Positions 48,080 to 59,583 of a DNA stretch of 64,000 nt are shown here, piece after piece. Made by a program: the position numbers and the translations under genes. The notes beneath the pieces were generated by a model, which did no database searches, was not told the DNA's origin, and saw only the letters and a list, made by a program, of their open reading frames with translations. Position 1 is the stretch's first letter. Every line of letters starts with the position of its first letter. Origin of the DNA: Margaritifera margaritifera (taxonomy: Eukaryota > Mollusca > Bivalvia > Unionida > Margaritiferidae); NCBI GenBank assembly GCA_029931535.1, contig JAQPZY010001621.1, forward strand, positions 4,502,001 through 4,566,000, written 5' to 3'.

Positions 48080-48246
48080 CAGTGGCGTACTAAGGATAAA
48101 TGGCGCCCGGGGCGCGACGATGATGGTCCAAATGGCCAGAATACGAGCCCATAATTTGTATCAGCTGTTCTGGCGCCCCAAGACCTCTTGCGCCTGGGGC
48201 AACAGCCTCGTCCGTCCCCCCCCCCCACTCCGTTAGTACGCTACTG
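48080..48246. mobile_element. hAT MITE, 167 bp, in the Penelope-like left arm
   Basis: Ends cagtggcgtactaag and cgttagtacgctactg; perfect duplication gagctaaa at 48072-48079 and 48247-48254. The right arm (about 49315-49335) shows the unoccupied sequence. Sister of 23854-24008. Confidence 0.96.
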
Positions 48247-48534
48247 GAGCTAAACAAGCTCTTCTTCAGGGGAAGAAACAACTTACATCCACAATAGAGA
48301 ACACTGAACACAAAAGCCAAGAAAAATTATGCACTAAAATTTTGCTTTTCATTATTAACCAATTATTGACCACCAAACCCTGTTGTATCTTCACCCATTT
48401 CTAGACTGGTTCACAGTTGTTCCATATAATTAGTACCGTGAGTCCTATAATTCCAGGCTGGGGACAAAGGACGGAAACCACGCGTGTTGAAAAATCAGCA
48501 CCATCTACATAATTTTAAATAGAAATTATATCCC

Positions 48535-48960
48535 GGTAGAACCAATAACATGCTACCTTTGAAAAGAGGACCGGAGAGCTCAAGGGGCACCTTAGAAGGA
48601 GAGGATGCAGAAGGAACTACATTGAGGAGGCTATTGACAAAACTGGACTCCTCGATAAAAGAGCCCTCCTGAACTATAAACCAAGAAAACCAACAAATGA
48701 ATCCCCTTCGTGGGAACTTTCCACCCCGATGCCCCAAACCTACAACAGATCATTCGAAAGAATTGGCACCATATTGAATCGTCCAAACCCCAGAAGGGTA
48801 TATTTCAAGAAGTTACTATTGTTGCGTACCGTAGACCTAAAAATCTCAAGGACCATCTGGTACGTGCCAAGGTAACTTCAAACAAGACCACAGATTCAAT
48901 CACATACCGCTGCAAAGACAAGCGTTGTCTAATATGCAAACATATCCTGCTACTCTATTT
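48535..48960 (+). pseudogene. Penelope-like RT C-terminal region
   Basis: The plus strand reads YHATFEKRTGELKGHLRRRG, then EEAIDKTGLLDKRALLNY, then after a frameshift near 48715 FHPDAPNLQQIIRKNWHHIE, VTIVAYRRPKNLKDHLVRAK and YRCKDKRCLICKHI. 'P.I..I..KHW..L', 'P..AYRR.KNL.D.LVRAK' and the following Cys cluster mark the link between RT and GIY-YIG endonuclease in Penelope-like elements. The endonuclease itself is absent. Confidence 0.82.
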
Positions 48961-49364
48961 TCATGGCACATTTCCTTTAGTACCTTCACGCATAATTTTA
49001 CCGGGATATAATTTCTTCAATAAATTTTGTAGATGGCGTTGATTTTTCGCCATGTAACGTTTTGTACCTTTGTCCCTTACCTGGAATTAGGTCAAAACAT
49101 TTTTGGTTCTCTGTGAGATAGACACGATAATCTATTCTCTGATTTTTGTTATACAACTATGTTGGGCCGACGGCAGCGCAAAATATACATGTAGTTTACC
49201 CGTTTTAAGACCATTTTTAAATTCTATCTTTTTTATATTTTCAATTTTTTAAACTCTTGTTTGTAGATTCCTCCTGTCATTCAAATATGTAGGAGTGCAT
49301 AATTTTGACGAAGAGCTTGTTTAACTCGAAAAGTTGGGAAACTGTTTCGCATTTGCGCCGTAAT

Positions 49365-49368
<4 letters not shown>

Positions 49369-49428
<60 letters not shown>
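49369..49428. repeat. (TA)n microsatellite
   Basis: About 60 bp TA directly at the end of the right Penelope-like arm. Confidence 0.98.
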
Positions 49429-49433
<5 letters not shown>

Positions 49434-50400
49434 CAGGACTTTACAAGTCCACTTACCCGACGTCCGGGACAAGCTCAAATTTGTAAGCTCAAGTTTGTAA
49501 GGTATGGTTCTTGCTCACGGGCAAGTCCACAAAATTGAGAGAGAGAGAGAAGGGGGGAGAGTCGGGTTCAGTTTCAAATACCTTTATGTTCTGTAAGTTT
49601 TATACTCTGCGATCTCGCCACAGTACATTTATCAATACCCTTATTTCCACTTTATATGTACAGTATTCTTTAGTAGCATAACTGCAAGCAGTTTCTTTCA
49701 TCTATCAATCCTTTATTTCACACGATATACTGTTAAAGTCTGTCATTTCCATCTTGTAGTCAATGTCAAGGTCAGTCTCGCATTTTCTCGCGCGGATAGA
49801 TAATATGAATATTTACTATATAAGCAAGATTTGATAAAGAGGAAATCAATATTTATATTTTAACTTATCGGTTATATTTTAATCATAATATTTGTACGTA
49901 GACGAGATTCGCCTACTTGAAAGCCTTAACCTATCTACGGCAGTTTGTGAGCTCAGAATGTGCAGAGATTGCCGACTCTAAACAACCAGCTAGTCAAAGA
50001 TTGTTTTGATGCATGTCGCCGATTCAAGGTGACTAGGTGATAATTGTTAATAATATAACTCGAGAGATTTCTTTGACAGGTTTGTTTGGAAATAAAAGGC
50101 ACTCGTCTCTAGCTATTAGCCCACCTGGAAATCTTGTCTCAAGCGGTGTTTATCATCTATTGTGTACGTGATTATTACAGGAGTCCAATTGATACTTATT
50201 GTTTAGAAACTAATTAGGAAGTATGCGCGAGTAAGGTATATGTGTCTATAAACAAGCGGTACAATACCATCTCATCTCTGCAAATTTACACGATGGATGG
50301 CATTCTGCACTCATTTGTTTGAGGTTTCAAAGCTTGTTTGTGGTGTTTTCATTCCACATAGTTTGCCAAGTATATAGAAAATGCAGACTTATATAATATA
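49429..50400. other. No gene seen
   Basis: Unique-looking sequence; a short GA tract near 49537. No recognised frame. Confidence 0.5.
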
Positions 50401-51045
50401 TTAGGTTAAATATATGGAATCTCCCATTCTAAAACAGGTGACTGCTTTATCTGCCATTTCATTATCCTTAATGTGATTAGGCAACCAATAGTATAGAATC
50501 CTTGTGTTTCTAGATTGTATGAGCAAATCATGTTTCAGTAAGATCTGGCATATTAACGGGTTCTTAAATATAAGGTTTTGCAAGGTTTTCAGTGTGGAAA
50601 AGGAAGTCGAAAAGGTAATGATATTAGTATTTTTAGAGGTTTCAGTGTAGTTCAAAGATTTGAGTAGGGTTGTAATTTCTGAGGTTAAAATGGAGGCTTT
50701 ATCCGGTAGACGGTTTGAGGTCGTGCCTCGAGGTGTTGCAAAGGTAGCTGTAGCCTTGACATCCTAGACATCTTTCGAACCGTGTGTATACGCGAATGTA
50801 TGTCCACGATATAAGACTATAGAAAACGACAGAACTGGTTGAGAACTTCTTGAATTGGCACAGGTCAGAAACTGTTTTGTGGGGTTTTGATAACCATGGT
50901 GGTGATTTGGTAGCATAGAATTTTGCAGTATTAGGAAGATTAATTTTTGCAGCTTTAAGATGACGAAGAATTCGTATTCCAAAAGATAGAATGAAATTTG
51001 GTTTCTGAGCCTACGAGGTTTGATATTTGGGACTAAAGAATACAT
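50401..51045 (-). pseudogene. LINE RNase H domain relic
   Basis: The minus strand reads FAYTHGSKDV, then NRLPDKASILTSEITTLLKS, then IITFSTSFSTLKTLQN, NPLICQILLKHDLL, YYWLPNHI and DNEMADKAV. This is the RNase H pattern of I/Nimb-like LINEs ('YTDGSK', 'A.LF.AE..AL', 'FSDSLS.L..L', 'WIPSH.G..GNE.AD.AA'). Two catalytic Asp positions read His (THGSK) and Thr (FSTSF), and a stop lies after KDV, so it is inactive. The part 51045-50830 probably belongs to the segment before RNase H. Confidence 0.8.
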
Positions 51046-51412
51046 TATATACGGGATTAGCTGGATTACAGGCTAGTTTGGTATTTTACTGAAAAGCTAA
51101 TTTCATTCGTGTGAGATAAAGTGATCGTTAATTTGCCTCAACAAAGAGGCATTATGATGGGGAACTTCTAAGTGCTCCTAGACAAAATCTAAGTCCCTGA
51201 TTGTTTATGGAGCCAAGCATCTGCAGGTAAGATTTTCAAGCGTATCCGTACAAAAATCAGGCTATACTCATTTTTTTTAACAGGATTAAGACTATCCGGT
51301 CTTCTCTCCATTCTGTGTTTGCACGACTCGTGTTATATCACTGGCTTTTTTGGACACGAATTCTATGTAATCGGTAGAATTGTATACAAACAGTTTTAAT
51401 TTCGAAAATTTG

Positions 51413-51451
<39 letters not shown>

Positions 51452-52330
51452 TAGTAGATTAGCCGATGTGTCACTATTATGTCATACTGTGTCAAGTATT
51501 TGTACAGATATGTATACAATTTATCGTATCTCTTTGATGAATACCATCACATGTTGCCAGTTTGTCGGGCAGCAGTTTGTGCATTTGACCTGTCTTTGAT
51601 TGTAAGGGGAATCATGTGTTAGGGTTCAGTATATTGTCGTCTGTGTCGACTATCATATGATGCAGGCTTGATCATTGCTCACATATCAAATTTAAACACA
51701 GATACAGCTAAGCTACAACGAACAGGTGCAGCAATCTCCAATATTTATTGGCAAAAGACGCAGTGTTGACAGAAATAGGTTTTCTGTAAGTTACAAAACC
51801 CAACATAACACAAGTAACGTTTTCAATAATTCAGTGAAAACTTGTATAAATAATGGCAAGATTACAAAAATATTTATTTGTACTTATATAATTTGATGCT
51901 GTCACATCGTTACATTTATCACATAATTCTGGAAAGGTCATTACGAGGTTATATTTGCTATTACACTATCATATTTACCAAACTATTATTCATCACAATT
52001 CCTTAATGTTTTGTTTTTTCATCGTTTCAAGCTCCATCCATGAGAAATCAGTATTTACACTTGATAGTATGCTTGTACATTAGTTTCCTACTAAAGAATC
52101 TTAATAATTCAATTATCGATCAATTATCGATCAGTTTCTAGGAACAGATAACATTATATATTCATAGTATCAAGTGAGTTTATTTTTATTTCACCAGAAT
52201 GTCAGAGGTAATTTTGGAACAGAAACTATTAAACTGTCGCTTCGAGAAAACTGGCTCATTCAGTTGATGGTAAAAACTGACACTGGCTGTGAAACAAGAT
52301 CTACCTAATTTTTCTGTCGGTATAGAAATA
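51046..52330. other. No gene; (AAGT)n at 51414-51452
   Basis: Unassigned sequence with a short AAGT microsatellite. Confidence 0.5.
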
Positions 52331-52337
52331 TCGCTTT

Positions 52338-52716
52338 GACGATCCGAGGTATTCCTAGATTTAACGAAAGACGAGCCAAGGTATTACCTATTCCTAGATT
52401 TACCGAAAGACGAGCAGATGTATTACCTATTTCTAGATTTACCAAAAGACGAGCCAATGTATTTCCTACTTGTAGATTTACCAAAAGACGAGCCGAGGTA
52501 TTACCTACTTCTAGATTTACCAAAAGACGAGCCGATGTATTACCTACTTGTAGATTAAACCAAAGACGAGCCGAGGTATTACCTACTTCTAGATTTACCA
52601 AAAGACGAGCCGATGTATTACCTACTTCTAGATTTACCAAAAGACGAGCCGATGTATTACCTACGCCTTGATTTACCAAAAGACGAGCCGATGTATTACC
52701 TACGCCTAGATTTAGA
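52338..52716. repeat. 39-bp minisatellite, about ten copies
   Basis: Unit contains tctagatttaccaaaagacg and 'agccgatgtattacct'. Open on both strands by unit length (a 13-residue period such as RFTKRRADVLPTS). Confidence 0.97.
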
Positions 52717-53186
52717 GAAAGACCGTTTTGAACACCAAGCTTCAAAATAAAACGAATACTTCGCTTTTAGCAAGAGGCACAAGTAGGCCTGATATCACTC
52801 AGCTGGCTTACGTAACTTAGCAGTCAACCTTTTCCTAATCAGGTTTATGTAGTACTGTAAGAACACAACTCTATGAGCTATCTCCCAAACATCTCGATTT
52901 TACCTATTTCACTATAGTCTGATATAACTTCTTTCCAAAAATAAAGGCATAATTTATATGCATAGTTTTTTTTTACTCTTAATCAAACTCACCCAAGTTC
53001 TTGATGATATAAAGATATTTACCAAGTTGTATCGAAATTGGATGATAAATATAGTCTCTAGATCTAGGGCGGTAACAAGCTCAGCCAACTAGATGCGAGA
53101 TCATTTCATTAATATACTCAGATCTCACTTATTACAAATACTGTCTAAAACAACAATGATATAAGTTTATATACCAAGTTGGAGAC

Positions 53187-53938
53187 TGTTATGTATGATG
53201 TTTATATAATATTATAAATATTTTAGGAAATTATAAATGTTTCTTCACTTTAATATTTGCTTAAATCTTAATGTTTATCAGGAAAAACATGTTTAACTAG
53301 TGTCCTTGAATTAGGTTGTTTTGATCAATATGTTTTCTCAATTTGAAGGTCAAGGTTGAATTTTGTTTACAAGTAAAATTCCATTAAGATGACACACATT
53401 CTAGAACATTCTGTCATGTGACCAATCTTTATATATACCATGTTTGGTGGACATTTATTCAGTTTTGACATTACCATCAGTCTTGTAAAGAGCTATTACA
53501 GTTGTGAAAATTCATTCCAAATTCTAAGAGAGGAATTATTTTAAATATTCATTGGATTATAACAGTGCTCACAAACTTTTGGATTTTGGATTTTTAATTG
53601 ATGATTTTGGAATTTATGTGAACTTATTCAAAGATTTTGGAATACTTCATTTTGACATCAGCGCATCAAGATTTCTAGTACATCAGGACTTTGGAGACCA
53701 TTGGCACATAATAACATTCAAGGACACAGCCGTGAATTCGGAACATTCTATATTTAGGACTTGTGATTAGAACAATCATTCTTATTGAATTATTAGGATT
53801 TCAAAACACATTACTGTAAGTGACTTTTTGATTTTTCTTTTTAATTATCTAGTAATAAATTGCTTGTTGATTTTTTACATGATTTGTTGGTTTCTCTTTC
53901 TTTCTGTTACATTTTTCTTAGACCATAGAGTCGTAACA
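53187..53938 (+). mobile_element. Solo LTR, 752 bp, with 5-bp target duplication
   Basis: Begins tgttatg, ends cgtaaca (TG...CA, inverted tgtta/taaca) and is flanked by gagac on both sides (53182-53186 and 53939-53943). Removing it restores the tandem repeat it sits in. It contains a promoter (TATA 53430, initiator 53461) and AATAAA (53854-53859), giving U3 of about 274 bp, R of about 415 bp and U5 of about 60 bp. No internal retrotransposon genes adjoin, so it is a solo LTR of a Ty3- or BEL/Pao-like element; which one cannot be told. Confidence 0.85.
53397..53465 (+). promoter_or_regulatory. LTR promoter: heat-shock element, CCAAT, TATA, initiator
   Basis: attctagaacattct (about 53398-53413) holds three alternating heat-shock pentamers (TTC, GAA, TTC). 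CCAAT follows at 53422-53426, TATATATA at 53430-53437 and the initiator ttcagttt with A+1 at 53461, 31 bases after the TATA start. Confidence 0.8.
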
Positions 53939-54699
53939 GAGACAAATCCGATCGAACTTTGGTGTCGAGAGTGATAACAAGCTCAGACAATCAGGTACAA
54001 GATTATCTCATACATATGGATAGATGCTGATAATGATCAAACTCATCCGAAACTTGATGATATAAGACTGTTTCACAAGTTTGATCAACATCAGATAAGA
54101 AATATAGTTTTTAGAATGTTGACAATCAGATGCAAGATCACATAATTTTTTTGCACGAATCTTTCTCATCAACGTTATCAACCGAGATCTTTGATAAAAG
54201 TTTGATAACAATTTATAGAGTCACTAAAGTGTTTGACAAGCTCAGCCAGTCAGTTGCAACATCACCTCATTAATATGCATGAATCTCATCCATAATTGTA
54301 CTAATACAATATCTCGATGCGTTAAACATATTTACTAAGTTCGATCACAATCGGATCAGATATACAGTCTGTAGAGTGGTAACAAGCTCATCAAATTTGA
54401 TGCAAGATCACCTCTTTAATATGCGAGCTTCTCGCTCATTATATGACTAGTTCGATACCTTGATGATGTTAACCCATATTCGAAGTTTGATCATAGTGCG
54501 ATCAGAAATATGGTCTCCAGAGTGGTAACAAGCTCAGCCAATCTGGCGCAAAATCACCTAATTAATATGCGTGGATCTTTCCCATTGTCAAACTGATTTA
54601 AGATTTTAATTATGTAAGCCCATATTCCAAGTTTGACCAAAAATTATGACCAGAAATATGATCTTCAGAGTGGCAACAATCTACTGTTGACGGACAACG

Positions 54700-55735
54700 C
54701 AGGCCCATACGAAAAACTCGCTTGGCCTTACATCCACGTGAGCTAAAGTTGAAAGAAAGGTTGTTCTTGGAAGCTAATAACTAATGCATTTTGGTGGTGG
54801 ATCAGGTCAACTTTGTGGGCTTAAAATTAGGCCAGGAAAAAACTAGCGTATACCCTTAAACATTGTGCACGCGCAGCACGCACATAGGCTCAATTTGAAT
54901 CTGGAACCTAGCCTCAATTTCACCAACAAAATCGTAAAGTTAAGACCTATGATCGGTCAATTTTAAGTCAGACTTAAATTTAAGACAATCAGATCACTGG
55001 ATTCTAAGACTTCAGAGTAAGCCCACATTAAATTCTGTTGTTGACATGCAGGACATGCAGGTCCGGTTTTTTACAGTTTGAATATCGTCTTCTGTGAGAA
55101 CACAGAACGTATTGAAAAGAGGAAACAAGAATTCTGGCAGTACTTGAGCAGGAAAATGTAAGTACATCAAGTGTTATGTTACATTATTGCATTTTATTTC
55201 CTGATTTTTAAATTCAATACTGTGTTATATTCCGGTCAGGTAGTCACGTTTTTCTAAGCGGAAGTTGCTACGTAAATACCTTTGGTTTTGTTTCGTGCTA
55301 GACCCCGCTCTTAAATTATCAAATATACGAGTACACGACAAAGGACATATAACTTCCGCGGTTATACTAAAATATCCCCGTGAATGAGTCTGCGATATAA
55401 CGAAGTAAACGGACCATATGGATAATTTTAAGGGCCCAAGCGTATTTCGATGCCACGGGTCCCCAAAAAATGTTTTGGAAACTTTTTCTCAGATCAAAAG
55501 AGAGTCAAGAGATTGTCTACTTAATCGGGGCATTCGGATCGTTCCATCAAAATCTTGAAATATTACTATGTACACAAACTAATTATTTGTGTACGATGAT
55601 CATTCACATTCCAAAATGAAACTCCTAAAATTCTGCAAATAAAGAAATATAAAGGATCATTGTTCAACCCGTATAGATTTAAAGAATAAATATATACAAA
55701 TAGATTCGTTTCTCTCAGATCTGAAATTTATCGGA
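54700..55735. repeat. Diverged duplication, copy 1
   Basis: Colinear with 62030-63150: 'ggtggatc.ggtc.actttgt', 'aggccaggaaaaaa', 'agcgtataccc', 'agacaatcagatcactggat', 'gtacacgacaaaggacatat' and 'gatgccacgggtccccaaaa'. No recognised protein. A GT tract and G run follow at 55747-55788. Confidence 0.85.
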
Positions 55736-55934
55736 ATCTTTAAAGTGTGTGTGTGTGTGTGTGCGTGTGTGTTGGGGGGGGGGGGGGGCTAAACAATTAG
55801 GCATGGGGTCTGTGGGACCAAACCCCCAGCGGTGTCACAGGGGGAAAAGCTGATGATGTAGTATGGATACAGTCTGTGAATAACAGAGATAAATTACGGC
55901 TACTTGAAGATGATTTATTATAAATACGGTGTCT

Positions 55935-56192
55935 GATGTGTTTGTGTTTTCTGGGTTTAACGCCATTTTTCAGCACATGACAGGCTATACATGGCGGCCA
56001 GTATTTTTGGTGGAGTAAGAAACAGGGAAGCCCCTGGGAAGAACCACCGATCCATGGGAAGCTACTTACAAGCTTTCTCACATACCCACGTTAGCCGGAG
56101 CCGAGACTCGAACCCACACGGACAGTGGTGAGATGTATGAGTGATCTGCAAAGGCGAGCGCCTAAGACCACTCGGCCACCCGGGGCCCCGGA
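55935..56192 (-). mobile_element. SINE, near full length, minus orientation
   Basis: The minus strand starts with the tRNA-Leu-like head (ggtggccgagtggtcttagg, B box gggttcgagtctcgg) and ends 'ggcgttaaacccag'. Same family as 38329. Confidence 0.92.
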
Positions 56193-56375
56193 GGACCATT
56201 GATTTCCAAAAAACATAAATGAATATAGCCTACTGCTAACTGGGATCATCCACGGTTGATCCGTTTGTCGGTGCACATGGAAAGCATTAGAGCTCAAGGG
56301 TTCAAAGTCTGCCTCCATTAGACGACTCTTACGACATGGAGGAGGGTGCATAGGTCCTATTCTGAATCCCAGATT
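56193..56375. other. Spacer
   Basis: Between the SINE and the G-rich array; no feature seen. Confidence 0.5.
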
Positions 56376-56697
56376 CCACAAGGATGGGGGCGGGGTGGGA
56401 TGGGGTGTTGGTTGTGTATGGCCGCAAGGATGGGGGCGGGGTGGGATGGGGTGTTGGTTGTGTGTGGCCGCAAGGATGGGGGCGGGGTGGGATGGGGTGT
56501 TGGTTGTGTATGGCCGCAAGGATGGGGGCGGGGTGGGATGGGGTGTTGGTTGTGTATGGCCGCAAGGATGGGGGCGGGGTGGGATGGGGTGTTGGTTGTG
56601 TATGGCCGCAAGGATGGAGGCGGGGTGGGATGGGGTGTTGGTTGTGTATGGCCGCAAGGATGGGGGCGGGGTGGGATGGGGTGTTGGTTGTGTATGG
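56376..56697. repeat. G-rich 46-bp minisatellite, seven copies
   Basis: Unit contains aaggatgggggcggggtggg and 'atggggtgttggttgtgtat'. Each unit has four or more G runs on the plus strand, enough for G-quadruplex formation. Copies differ at single bases only. Open frames in all phases are artefacts. Confidence 0.97.
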
Positions 56698-57529
56698 TAT
56701 ATTTTTGCATGACCAGTTGCCAAATTAAAAAAAATAAAATATGTGGAAATACTTACATGAGAATTTCATAAAAAATAAAATCTCTTCTTAATCGACACGA
56801 GGAATTCTCATGTTTGAGTACAGTTCAAGTCACAAAATCGCAAACGTCCAACCAGCTGGAACCAATCTAACCAGGTAAAAAAATATTTCTTAAGTTCTTT
56901 GCTCACATTTACTGAATTAGAAGTAGTCTGCTAAACATAATGTTGCCCCTTTTTCCTGGAATAACCCACGGTAAAATTTGAGCCGGAGAAAATTCTATTT
57001 TAAGGCATAGAACGTTAAATGTGTGTTAGCCAAATGTGTTCGCTTGAGATGATTCAGAATTTGGAATATGCATGTCCGAAATTTCCGACCTATGGCGCAG
57101 AATTGGGAATGTGGGTATGAGAAAATTCCTTAAGAAAACACGTGGTGTGTGTGTGTGTGTGTTTGTGTGTAATAGAGAACATAGAGAAAGCTAGGAAATT
57201 TGAATGAGTGTCAGAGGAAATTCAGTGAGAAGGTGTAGAACTCTGTATACGTGATAGAGACAATACGTATAGATGTCGTTTAATTTTTAATGAGTTTTAA
57301 ATAAATTTCCGAGAGAGTGCATTTAATTTTAAACACGTACCAGAGATAATTCTAAGAGAAGTCATGGAATTCTGGGTTAGTGAAAAATTCCGGAGAATGA
57401 GTACATTTTTATTCCTTTACCTTTCTGGCAACCATTCAGTCGGAGGCGCTGACCATTTTCTTGTGCAAAATATTACTTGAAAATGTTCATAAAGAAAAAG
57501 TAAGAAGTTTTGAGCTTCAGTTTCCATTT
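56698..57529. other. No gene seen
   Basis: AT-rich; a GT tract at about 57147-57170. No recognised coding content. Confidence 0.5.
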
Positions 57530-57665
57530 TTAGATTATATAACATTAATTTATTAAAGTCATTTTTATATTATATAACATTTTAGATTATATACATAACA
57601 TTTTAGATTATATAACATTTTAGATTATATATATATCTAACATTTTAGATTATAAAACATTTTAG

Positions 57666-57732
<67 letters not shown>

Positions 57733-58032
57733 CATTTTAGATTATATATATAACATTTTAGATTATAATACATTTTAGATTATATATATAAAACATTTTA
57801 GATTATATAACATTTTAGATTATATATATATAACATTTTAGATTATATAACATTTTAGATCATATATATAACATTTTAGATTATATATATATATAACATT
57901 TTAGATTATATATATAACATTTTAGATTATATAACATTTTAGATTATATATATAACATTTTAGATTATATAACATTTTAGATTATATATAACATTTTAGA
58001 TTATATAACATTTTAGATTATATAAAATTATT
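57530..58032. repeat. AT-rich array of 'acattttagattatata' with (TA)n
   Basis: About 25 copies of a 17-27-bp motif interrupted by a 60-bp TA tract (57672-57731). Variable TA length between motifs. Confidence 0.96.
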
Positions 58033-58996
58033 TTTATTAAAGTCATTTTCAATTTAATTGGTGAAGCTAAAATCACATCCTCAGATTCGTACACGAAAGT
58101 GTTACGATCTCTCGGCCAGTGAATTTCTGAAACTTGAGACGTTTTGTAAAGTGGAGTCATGTTGTATGAGGCTGGCAGAGTTACTGTCAATTTTGTTTAG
58201 CCTCTCGATACTGAAGCAATTTTAGAAATTCTGATTCACATATTATAAAGTGTAACAATTGAACTGCAAAAAGGGCTGAAAACTCTTATGTTAATGATCA
58301 GTTTCTAAATCTGTGCAATATCCACCTTTAATAAGCTTCACGAAACAAGTTCAGAGAGTGTAATTAATTAATATATTAAAAATTATTTGAATAATCAAAT
58401 AATTAATTGACTGAATTAATTTTGTACATATGCCAGCTATCTTAATCATGTTGGATTAGAAAGTATTCTTTGTATGGGAAAGGCGATAATAAATTGTTAT
58501 AACTTTCTAGCCAATCCCAATTCCATTGTTTGTAATAAAATAAAAATTATGCATATGTCATGAAGTTAAAGAAGAAGAAAAAAATGCTTTATTCTGTAAG
58601 GATGTGACGTTATCAATTATTCTACAACACCATGAATATCTGAAAGATTCTTTACCTTGGTATTTCAACTGGAAATCTCAATGACGCATAACTTAAATTC
58701 GATAATCGCACAACGCAGGATCCTGTACGTCTCCAAAAACAATGTGGTAAGATTCTCAAACCCTACGCCCACTGCTCGCCACCATGTTTCGTACACGTAC
58801 GCGATCTTATGGCGTGATAATGATTTGTGCGAGAACTAAACTGGCTTTAAAGTTACTTTAAATGTGATGCCATGATTCGGTAGAATTGCTGATTTCATTT
58901 AATTTCTTAATATAATCTTGTATCGGAAGACGTCATAGAATTTTCTCCTGAGTTGCAGAGAGTATATATACAAGTTAGAAAGAGCATGTTAAATAA
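58033..58996. other. No gene recognised
   Basis: A 64-codon minus frame (58190-57996) and a 60-codon plus frame (58657-58839) have ordinary composition but no recognised family. Confidence 0.4.
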
Positions 58997-59583
58997 TCGT
59001 CATAAACTGTAATAACTTATCATACAATCGACATAAAGTTACGAAGTTTTATATCTACTCAATACAATCGACATAAAGTTACGAAGTTTTATATCTACTC
59101 TATACAATCGACGTAAAGTTACGAAGTTTTATATCTACTCTATACAATCGATGTAAAGTTACGAAGTTTTATATCTACTCTATACAATCGACGTCAAGTT
59201 ACGAAGTTTTATATCTACTCTATACAATCGACGTAAAGTTACGAAGTTTTATATCTACTCTATACAATCGACGTAAAGTTACGAAGTTTTATATCTACTT
59301 TATACAATCGACGTAAAGTTACGAAGTTTTATATCTGCTCAATACAATCGACGTAAAATTACGAAGTTTTATATCTACTCTATACAATCGACGTAAAGTT
59401 ACGAAGTTTTATATCTACTCAATACAATCGACATAAAGTTACGAAGTTTTATATCTACTCTATACAATCGACGTAAAGTTACGAAGTTTTATATCTACTC
59501 AATACAATCGACGTAAAGTTACGAAGTTTTATATCTACTCAATACAATCGACGTAAAGTTACGAAGTTTTATATCTACTCAAG
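58997..59583. repeat. 40-bp minisatellite, about 14.5 copies
   Basis: Unit atacaatcgacgtaaagtta plus 'cgaagttttatatctactct'. Most units include the inverted repeat cgtaa-ag-ttacg. Variants (cataaag, tgtaaag, cgtcaag) are scattered. Confidence 0.98.

Larger units (their letters stand above)
48032..49368 (+). mobile_element. Penelope-like element relic with inverted arms
   Basis: The coding relic (48535-48960) is enclosed by inverted arms, 48032-48535 and 48996-49368. Matching landmarks are ttgataacggcgca and gcgccgtaatcaa, 'cagtttcccaacgtttcgag' and its complement, 'ccatctac' and 'gtagatgg', and 'tatatcccggta' and 'accgggatata'. Penelope-like elements are known for long terminal repeats in direct or inverted order. 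The left arm carries a hAT MITE. Confidence 0.75.
52980..54690. repeat. Diverged 150-170-bp tandem repeat
   Basis: At least six degenerate copies: each has 'caagtttgatca', 'atcagaaatatggtct', 'gagtggtaacaagctcagcc', 'gcaagatcacct' and 'attaatatgc'. The solo LTR at 53187-53938 splits one unit. Confidence 0.85.

Noticed and set aside
56091..56771. Long proline/histidine-rich and glycine/tryptophan-rich frames
   Set aside because: Opposite-strand readings of the G-rich 46-bp array.
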